From the NCBI GenBank assembly GCA_947172415.1, contig OX359199.1:2258001-2322000 (forward strand): a stretch of DNA of 64,000 nt, read 5' to 3'. Source of the stretch: Chondrosia reniformis (lineage: Eukaryota > Porifera > Demospongiae > Chondrillida > Chondrillidae). The notes under the pieces were generated by a model. The model was not told where the DNA came from, ran no database searches, and worked only from the letters and a program-made list of their open reading frames with translations. Shown one piece after another: positions 57,101-64,000 of this stretch. Made by a program: the position numbers and the translations under genes. Numbering within the stretch: the first letter of the stretch is position 1; each line of letters begins with the position of its first letter.

Positions 57101-60100
57101 GTCAACAGTGGCGGTGATGATGATAGTTATGATGATGGTGTTGATGTAGCACCACCACCTCCAAAATTGAGGAGTGTTCGTGAAGCAATTGATTCACTTG
57201 AAGATGTCAAGAGATTCCTGGAGTATCATGGTTACATGGAAGAATCAAACAAAGTGCATTCATGCATTGACAATCTAGCGGTACTAGTCTTACCTGGAAA
57301 GCAGAGTGACAATCGATATTATTTTAGGCCTATTGTGTCACTTACTTATTTTGGTCACTGTAGATTGGTGCTTTTGTGATTGTAGCACTTTCATTAATGG
57401 ATAATGGTGTGTTAATATGCTTATAATATGGTTTTCTAATACTTTCTTAAGGACATTTCCATACAAATTTAAGGACAAATGCTATCGTCCAAGCCCGTCC
57501 CTTGGATGGAGAGTCCACTGTATACCCAGTGTTCTAGACAAAACGTTCAAGGGGGGCGGTCCGCCATCCTATATCTGCTATCCGCCACCTTATATTTGCT
57601 ATCCGCCCTCGTATGTAAGGTGTCCGCCCCTTTAAAGTCGATTTGAGCAACATAATCGACGAGTAGTGAGTGCCTTAGTACTCGCCTAGGTGATTGTTAA
57701 TGACTTCTTAGCCACACTGAAGCTGCGCTATTCGACATACCAAACAAATGCTATATACTGGTCTATAGGACGCTTTTACTTTGTTAACAGCTTATGAATC
57801 ACTCGATCAGTATGGTAAACACTCGCTACGGCTATATTATTAGACAGCGTAATGTTGCAATATTCTCGCCCAATAGATCGTTTAACTAACTATAGACCCT
57901 TTTTGGAATGACGTCGAGACTTGCACATGTGATACCGTCTGCCGAAACCATACGAATGTGAGCACGCGTGGTCTGTTTAAACACGTAAAGCATTTATTAT
58001 ATAAGATGTGATAAAATCAACTGAAATTATCCCCCCCCCCTTTTTGGTTCCTGGCTAAAACACTGTATACCTATTAACAAATGGTGGCTTTTTGGGAACT
58101 AAGCTTTTCTGTATTTTTCTTCATACTTTTGAGGATACTTAAGGGTCTGTATAACAGCTAACAAACTGGAAAGGTAATTGAAGTGCAGGGAAAGCACCCC
58201 CAAGTTTTTTACTTGTCAAAATTCAGTTTGTTGAAGTTTGCTCACCTTTGAGCTCTTCCAAAGCGGGAAGGGCTCTCATTAATGCCACACCCCCTCCTGG
58301 TACAATACCCTCCTCCACTGCTGCTCTAGTTGCATTGAGAGCATCATTCACTCTGTCCTTCTTTTCATTCATCTCAACTTCACTGGATCCACCCACCTAC
58401 AAATCATAAGGATATTATTCATACTATTTCTATCAATTCATTAAAGTAGTTGAGTGCACTTTAATGTACTAAGCTTGCAAGCTTCTGCCTGTTATTATAT
58501 ATTAACACTCTATTCCTACTTTATCATGATTCCTTTTGCACACAACCTTAATTAATCAGTACATGTGCAACTATATGGTGTTAGATTTCAAATTACCCGT
58601 AATATTGCAACTCCATTGGAAAGTCTTCCAAGACTTTCCTGTAGCTTTTCCTTTTCATATGATGAACTTGTGTCCTCAATCTGCTGCTTAATTTGTTCTA
58701 TCCTAGCCTGCACTGCATCCTCACTTCCTCCTCCCTTGATAAAGAGAGAGGTATCTTTGGTCACCACAACTTCCTGGACCTTCCCAAAGTCACTTATTTG
58801 GATTTCTTCAATCTTATCTTCCATGTTCTCCTCTCCAAAAACTTTGCCTCCTGTGGCTACTGCCAAGTCACGAAGGGCATTTTTCCGATTATCTCCAAAA
58901 CCTGGTGCCTTCACAGCACAGACTTGCAGCCCAACTTTCAATTTGTTTATAATCAATGCAGTTAAGGCCTCCCCATCAACATCTTCTGCAACTATCAGCA
59001 GTGGCTTCTTGAGCTGATTAGCTAATTCCAGAGCTGGAAGAATGGACTGTAGGCTGCTAATCTTGGAGTGGTTCAGTAACAGCAGACAATCTTTGAACTC
59101 AACCTTCTGACCTGTGAAGTACAGATATTAAATACCTATGTTAATATAGTAACCATAGAAACTTACTTGAACTGCATAAAATAAAAAAATCATTTATAGT
59201 TTTTAAAAGTTGGTCCGATTTAGCAATGTTTCACCTTTAAATAGTGCAGAATACATTCTCAGGTTAGAATTTTCTCTATGGCTTTAATACAGTTGCAGGC
59301 TTCAATGCAATGGGTAAAATAAGGTACTGAAGACAGGCACTGGTTAGAATGTATAAATATTGTAGCAGACACATACAATACCTTTTGTAACATTGATGAA
59401 GTAAGGTGAAATATATCCTCGGTCAATTTGTAGACCTTCCACAACCTCCAACTCATCCTTTAGGGTTTGACCATCCTATAATTAGATAAACAGGAATAAA
59501 GTAAAGCTCAGGATGCAATTCCTGATCATCTCAGGAGTAAAACCTAGCTTAACAACGGGCCAGGATAAACGGCGGAATGGCGGAAACGAACCCTTGCAAA
59601 TGGCGATCTCAATTCAGAAGACGTTTTGCTTAGCAACTTCTCGTTCCCCACTATGAGGCGATGTGAAACGGCCGAAACAATCAAAGTTCATAAGTCATGA
59701 AAAATTAATGCAGGTTAAACAATTTTTCGTACGAATTTTATTAATTTTTGATCGTACAGTACGGTAACACAAATTTTCGCATCATGCAAGTATACATATC
59801 AGCGCAAATTTAGAAGAAACGCTTACTTCAGCTGATGTATGATGTAATGGAATCGAAGTCAGCACATGTTAGGATTAGCAGCCTCAGCACCACGTGTTTT
59901 GCTTCACAGCTGGTGTTACCACAAGTATCAGCTATTTTCCCTGCCCCATCAGCCTTCCTTTAAGCTCATTCTGCTACATGGTAACATTGCTATTTGCTCA
60001 GGATGCCACCAGAGATTTCCCAGGAAACCTTCTGGTATTATGCTGACCCGCCCTATAACATGGCCATCCAACACGTGGAACAGCGAATGTTCAACAGCTC

Positions 60101-63100
60101 CATCACTGGGATGCCAACAAGTAGAGTTGGTAATGCCTATTACCACGTTTATTTGCCTTGTCTGTGATCCAACTGGCCTACCTTATCTGGCAATGATATC
60201 ATTATTCCCACAGAACTGCTACCTATGTTACAACCAGAGCACAAGATATTTCTCTTTCAGAACCTTGGAATTAGAGTTTGAACAGTGTGTGTACTATATA
60301 CCTATTTTTAAAGGCCTCCTTAGCAGCTAACTCAAAATAGTATTAATACTTAGTTTTTGCCAGTGGGCTTTATTTGCTTAATATACTATAAGGCACAAAA
60401 ATTAATAAGACGTAGTAGGAAACGAGAAGCGGCTAAGCAAAACGTCTTCTGAATCAAGATCGCCATTTGCAAGGGTTCGTACGAAAAATCGTTTTCATGA
60501 CTTATGAACTTCGATTGTCACCGTCAGTTAACAATAATGAGTCATCGGATATTCTTAGCCGTCGGAAACAGTTCCACTATACGTAGATGTACGTAGGCGT
60601 TGTATATCTAAGGTTCCACACATTGCAGTGTTCTAGTCAACCCAATATTCAAGATATACGTAAGGTAGTACACATGCATATTCGAATAAAACAATGGAAA
60701 TTCAGTATATACTACAAGTGTTCACTAAGGTGTATAAAGTAATCCTAATTTGGGACTTTCCAAACAAAAGCGTAAACGATCAGACATACAAGGTATTGTT
60801 CCGTTTGTCGAAGTGCACTTTAGTCAATGCCACTTACACAGATTTAACCTCTTTCTAGAGACGTACGTATATATATATATGTCTGACTGTTTACAATTTC
60901 CTTTGAAGTGTCCCAAATTCTGTTGAAGACCAGAAGAACCATCAAAAAATGGCAAATCTAGATGGTCAAAAAGATTGAAAGCTGAACCCTTCTAAAGATA
61001 ATTTTGACGCAGAAGAAATCCTTATCATCATCCCCTTGTTACACACTTGCACCTGTAGCTACCCGTACTAGTAACACCCGTAGCCTTTAGTGCTCATGCC
61101 CGTACTTGAATCCTTCATACGCCCGTACCCGTAGATGTCCTACGTCCGTAGAACGTTAATTTTTTGTGACTTGTACCGTACGTAGGAGTAAAAATATATA
61201 TAATTTTTAATAAAAAATAATATATAATAGCAAAAACATGTGAAGCAGATAATATAAGCCTAAATAAGACTAAGCATAATGATTAGTGTTATATTTTGTT
61301 TCTGGTTTGGGGCCTACTCAATTCCCCAGGCAATCAGAGCTGAAGAGTCATGGCTGTGTACGTAGGTGTAAAAAGCCTTTTTCCGTGACGTCAATGGCTT
61401 AAGTACGTAATAGATGCATGCAATTCTAAAAAGGTGGTATACTAAGGAGAAAATTAATCAGCCTACTTCAATGTTCATTAAGTAGACTATCCTAGATTCT
61501 TTTTTTAGGATTAATTAGTGATTTCTGTAGTGTTTTCAGCTCATATTTAAGCCCTATCAGAAGAAGCAATCTATTTATATGACTATTTATAAGGTAAACC
61601 GCCCTAATTCCAGACAAACTTTCGTTATTGCCTATCCTCATCCACAAGTATGGACACGATGGGTGATACAAATGCTTAAAAAATACCTTGTGGCAATGAC
61701 TCTTCATCGCTAAAAGAAAGCTGAGAAATATCATTTCCTGCGGTTAAGAGCGTGGAGCAAAGCGGTCGAGTGTAAAATTGCCATTTTACCTTATTTCTGG
61801 ACACGTGACAATTTTCTAATATTTCGGCTGAACGGTGGAAAAGATATTCACTTAGAAGTCTGATCTGAAGTAGCTTTCCTTTTTGATTTCATTGCTCCAA
61901 ATGTTAAAGAACATCACCGTGCATCACTGTCCAACTTACAGCAGTTCTTACTGGTTCTGATGAAGTTGCATTTAAACTTGATGGATCTCGATTTAGCATA
62001 TCAGTTTGGGATATCAAAGTCCTCAGTTTCCAAAATAACGAAGAGATCATGTATGTTCATTTGAGACCACTTGTCAAGTGGCCGGACCGTCACCAACTCA
62101 GAAATACCATGCCTGGAGAATTCAAGCAGGCATTTCCTAAATATGTTTGCGTTATTGACTGCTTCGAAGTTTTCTGTGAGCGACCCCGTGATTTATTGGC
62201 TAGAGCACAAACGTATTCTCATTATAAACACATTAATACAGTAAAATTTTTGATTGGTGTGACACCTCAGGGTGTGTAGGTCTGACCTTCACAGTGATGA
62301 CTCCCGTCTTGCCAACCTTCTCCATGGCCTTGGAAATAAGTTGACCAATCTGCTGGTCACCATTGGCTGATATTGTAGCAACCTACGTACACAAAATAGA
62401 GAAAAATGGGACCACTATATATGGAGTGTTCAGAATGAAATAATTTTAGGTGTCCAGAAACTAGAGGTACGTAATTGGGTGTACAAAATTTCATAGTTAA
62501 AACATTGAGACAAGAAGACACATTAAAAACTGGTTTAGACATTAAAACTGGTTTAGACAAACACGATTTTTTGGTGAAAGGATTCTCTCATTATTAGTAC
62601 TTTTTGTTAATTAAATCAATGGAAAGCATAAAACTATTAACTGCTGCTTTCAAAAAAGGATGGCCCATTAAAATCAGCAGGTCATTGAAATACATGATGT
62701 ACAGCCTACCTGTGCAATCTCCCCTGGTGTAGTTACAGGCTTAGAAATTTTCTTCAAATATTCTATAATAGCATCAACAGCTTTCATCACACCTACAGAT
62801 AACCACAAAATGGGAGCAGTACAATTTTAAGGATCTGCAAAGTAAGTCACATCAATGATGGCTAAACCTTGCAATTTTTAAATTCTTCTAGAGCTGAGCA
62901 GTAATTAAATAGATGAATGCAAAGTGGGGTCAAAATTCCAACAAATCTACATCAGAACAGCTGTATGCACTATATCTAGCACTACCACACAGACTATAAC
63001 AGGTACAAAACAGCATTAGACTCTAAAACATTATAATGAGCTAACAATTTTGTAACTCCATGTTCAGCAATACATCCTAACAGATGGTATCATGAGGACA

Positions 63101-63764
63101 CAAATGCTAACATTAATCAGACATATAAATATATATCCTTGCTAACATTTAGTGTGAGGTGAAACATAACGTGTCGAACCAAGAACATAAATGATAAGAG
63201 TTCTTCTAACTGCACCAGACTAATCTCTGAATTGGTTCATCTTCAGTCTTGTGAGCATCTAGAGACACAGTTGGTTTATTATCATCTTCTACTTCTTTAT
63301 ATGTTTTGACCCTGAGTTCACTGAAGAAGACCCTTAGGGTTGAAACGTCCGAAGAAGATAATAAACCAACTGTGTCTCTAGACGCTCACAAGACTCAAGA
63401 TGAACCAATTCAAACATAAGAACATACAATCACTGCTCTTTCACATGATCTATAGATAGTGTGCTGCTGCTGTTCTCTATGATCTTGCTATGCAAAATCT
63501 GTCCAGCTAACCTTGTCTGACCTCCACTGGGTTGGCACCTTTAGAGACTGTATTAAACCCATCTCGGGCGATAGCTCTGGCTAACACAGTAGCTGTGGTG
63601 GTTCCATCACCCGCTTCCTCATTAGTGTTGTCAGCTACGTCCTGCACCACACGAGCTCCCAGATTTTGCCATGGGTCCTTGAGTTCGATGGCTTTGGCCA
63701 CAGTAACTCCATCTTTGGTGATTTTGGGGCTCCCATAGCTTTGTTCAATAATTACATTCCTGCC
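51162..63764 (-). CDS. HSPD1: Mitochondrial chaperonin HSP60 (5' end beyond window)
   Basis: Eight exons join in frame to 515 residues: 63764-63512, 62792-62710, 62382-62287, 59475-59382, 59111-58597, 58396-58246, 51911-51726 and 51331-51162 (TAG). HSP60 forms the ATP-driven folding ring of the mitochondrial matrix. Seen in order: [20 protein letters not shown], the nucleotide-binding [76 protein letters not shown], and the C-terminal Gly-Met tail ([14 protein letters not shown]). The first exon or exons, with the targeting peptide, are off the right edge. Introns of 6.3 kb (51912-58245) and 2.8 kb (59476-62286) are filled with transposons. Confidence 0.93.
52130..52601 (-). pseudogene. Tigger/CENP-B-like transposase N-terminal fragment
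   Basis: It begins [20 protein letters not shown] (CENP-B-type helix-turn-helix) and after a stop continues NSTVSATI. In another frame it reads [32 protein letters not shown]. Frame breaks and loss of the DDE half show it is dead. It differs in sequence from the full Tigger element at 54984. Confidence 0.65.
52610..53697 (+). pseudogene. LINE reverse transcriptase, 3' half, frameshifted
   Basis: In successive frames: [20 protein letters not shown] (RT catalytic YADD), [34 protein letters not shown], then [22 protein letters not shown]-like [11 protein letters not shown] and [13 protein letters not shown]. This order is the C-terminal RT and thumb region of CR1/L2/jockey-type LINEs. It ends in CCTAA-type short repeats (about 53668-53697), like the 3' tails of such elements. 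It is 5' truncated and lies in the 6.3 kb HSP60 intron. Confidence 0.7.
54415..54600. mobile_element. Short MITE related to the foldback family
   Basis: GAAGTTAGAAGTAGGGATGGC on the left is matched by GCCATCCCTACTTCTAACTTC on the right. This is the same terminal motif as the arms of the 1.3 kb foldback element (GTTAGAAGTAGGAATGGCAG). Internal blocks (GGTTAGCCTTA, ATATGACCAC) are also shared. Confidence 0.65.
55353..55595 (-). CDS. HIRAN-like domain protein encoded inside the Tigger element
   Basis: The 80-residue frame starts [15 protein letters not shown] and ends SQQP. Its body reads [49 protein letters not shown]. This follows the HIRAN pattern (G-x-x-Y, L-x-REP-x-NP-x-D-x-x-A-V, V-G-x-V-P). 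HIRAN domains bind 3' ends of single-stranded DNA in HLTF/Rad5-type enzymes. Stand-alone copies also occur in metazoan mobile-element genes, from memory. It diverges from the transposase with 108 bases between start codons. It may continue past a splice donor near the end. The domain assignment is by pattern only. Confidence 0.5.
   Translation of the reverse strand: MSATPVLLDLFELLSFVRGHHVYQAVWTPFEGKVLQLQREPLNPKDRFAVVVCLDGKIVGSVPANLAPTFSPFLTPSQQP
55704..57322 (+). pseudogene. Tigger transposase with one frame break
   Basis: The first frame (55704-56828, 374 codons) starts [20 protein letters not shown]. It has a CENP-B-type helix-turn-helix ([20 protein letters not shown]), a second DNA-binding module ([17 protein letters not shown]) and the DDE catalytic domain. 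The acidic residues appear as Asp180 (NLDETGCFW), Asp286 ([11 protein letters not shown]) and Asp319 ([11 protein letters not shown]). At 56804-56828 the frame changes into a second open frame ([14 protein letters not shown] to YYF) that is the natural C-terminus, including an acidic Asp/Gly tract. One small indel, or a tiny intron, is the only visible lesion, so the element moved recently. Confidence 0.8.
57535..57640 (+). repeat. Short CCGCC-TAT-rich tandem repeat
   Basis: TATCCGCCACCTTATATTTGC-type units recur three times just outside the Tigger right end. The plus frame reads a PPSYICYPP pattern. This is probably simple sequence, not a gene. Confidence 0.5.
59586..60545. mobile_element. 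DNA transposon remnant with ~65-bp inverted repeats and decayed ORF
   Basis: ACGAACCCTTGCAAATGGCG (59586) and AAGACGTTTTGCTTAGC recur inverted at 60416-60480. A second inverted block (GTTCATAAGTCATGAAAA at 59688; complement at 60494) lies in an order that implies rearrangement. The interior has a broken frame: [20 protein letters not shown], then in another frame [11 protein letters not shown]. This resembles a Cys-containing domain that I recall from invertebrate transposon proteins. It lies in the HSP60 2.8 kb intron. Confidence 0.55.
61880..62280 (+). pseudogene. Harbinger-like (DDE_4 superfamily) transposase fragment
   Basis: The first frame has [20 protein letters not shown] (helix-turn-helix). 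After a frameshift the second frame has [31 protein letters not shown] (first catalytic Asp) and [20 protein letters not shown]. This is the typical N-terminal half of PIF/Harbinger-type DDE_Tnp_4 transposases. It ends at 62279, only a few bases from the HSP60 splice donor at 62286. Confidence 0.7.
62793..63511. other. HSP60 intron with a large hairpin
   Basis: Apart from the inverted repeat at 63233-63412 there is nothing recognisable. Confidence 0.5.
63233..63412. mobile_element. Long-arm hairpin MITE
   Basis: The left arm begins TTGGTTCATCTTCAGTCTTG and runs through GAGACACAGTTGGTTTATTA to ATCTTCT; its complement ends at 63412. Arms are about 65 bp with few mismatches, around a loop containing CCCTTAGGGTTGAAACGTCC. 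The loop motif resembles the inverted repeat at 36211-36317 (AAGACCTAAGTGTCGAAATG), suggesting a related family. Confidence 0.7.
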
Positions 63765-64000
63765 CTGCCAGAGAAAAACAAGCGTATAACTTGAATATTC
63801 AACTAAATGTCATACAACTTCCACCAACGCTAATTTAGTACAATATATGCAACTTCATTACTAATACAAATAATCATAAAACACTTTCACACTAAAAAGG
63901 AATATTTAAGTGTTCTGGTTTCAATTTCACTTCACTTAATCCCTAGATACAATGCAACTGATAAGTGCAAGGCAGCAATCTTCATGGACTTTTATACTAA

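Larger units (their letters stand above)
54984..57520 (+). mobile_element. Near-intact Tigger (pogo/Tc1-mariner) transposon
   Basis: CAGTGGACTCTCCAT at 54984 is inverted at 57506-57520, with TA just outside both ends (54982-54983 and 57521-57522), as required for Tc1-mariner insertion. It is 2537 bp, carries a transposase on plus and a HIRAN-like frame on minus, and is inserted in the HSP60 6.3 kb intron in antisense. Confidence 0.85.

Noticed and set aside
58565..59017. Plus-strand 150-codon frame
   Set aside because: Antisense shadow of HSP60 exon 59111-58597.
59866..60330. Intact 154-residue host protein on plus
   Set aside because: It lies between transposon inverted repeats, and the recognisable motif (GNAYYHV) is in a different frame, so it is a decayed transposon ORF.

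Overview
The window is animal nuclear DNA, most likely from a demosponge and with the look of the Amphimedon genome. This is an inference from content. The DNA is AT-rich, introns are mostly short with clean GT-AG borders, and the genes include a death-fold/ZU5 family and a glycine-rich receptor tyrosine kinase. They sit beside ordinary metazoan mitochondrial genes (GATB, PGAM5, HSP60). The text 'tacgta' recurs throughout, and most introns hold miniature inverted-repeat elements. I assembled spliced models by hand, checking splice sites and phase. Five models close exactly in frame: the DD-ZU5-DD gene, GATB, the receptor kinase, PGAM5 and HSP60.

Layout. 1-13617 (-): one long gene, 19 exons visible and running off the left edge, with tandem death-fold-like exons, then a ZU5 domain. 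Its introns hold a piggyBac-type MITE and a THAP-coding transposon. 14070-15750 (+): a decayed 5' copy of DDX1. 17351-22127 (-): a five-exon gene coding death domain, ZU5 fragment and death domain. Its ZU5 exons are a duplicate of those in the first gene, and a 1.3 kb foldback element lies in its last intron. 22851-28900 (+): complete GATB, with two minisatellites and a Tigger-type MITE. 29.8-32.9 kb: a small unknown gene between two dead retroelement fragments. 33275-43662 (-): a complete 1070-residue receptor tyrosine kinase with an ALK/LTK-like glycine-rich ectodomain. 44216-45028 (-): a single-exon NHL propeller gene. 45888-49254 (-): complete PGAM5. 51162-63764 (-): HSP60 without its 5' end. 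Its 6.3 kb intron is a transposon nest with a LINE, a Tigger fragment and a near-intact Tigger element.

How the genes relate. The two death-fold/ZU5 genes look like paralogous innate-immunity or cell-death adaptors, made by segmental duplication and exon shuffling. GATB, PGAM5 and HSP60 are unrelated nuclear genes for mitochondrial proteins (Gln-tRNA amidation, outer-membrane phosphatase signalling, matrix chaperonin). The most unusual items are: (a) a THAP transposon carrying both halves of a P2X7-type C-terminal domain on opposite strands; (b) a Tigger transposon with a divergent HIRAN-like gene; (c) a receptor-kinase exon enclosed by nearly identical 56-bp inverted repeats; (d) the tandem phase-1 death-fold exon array.
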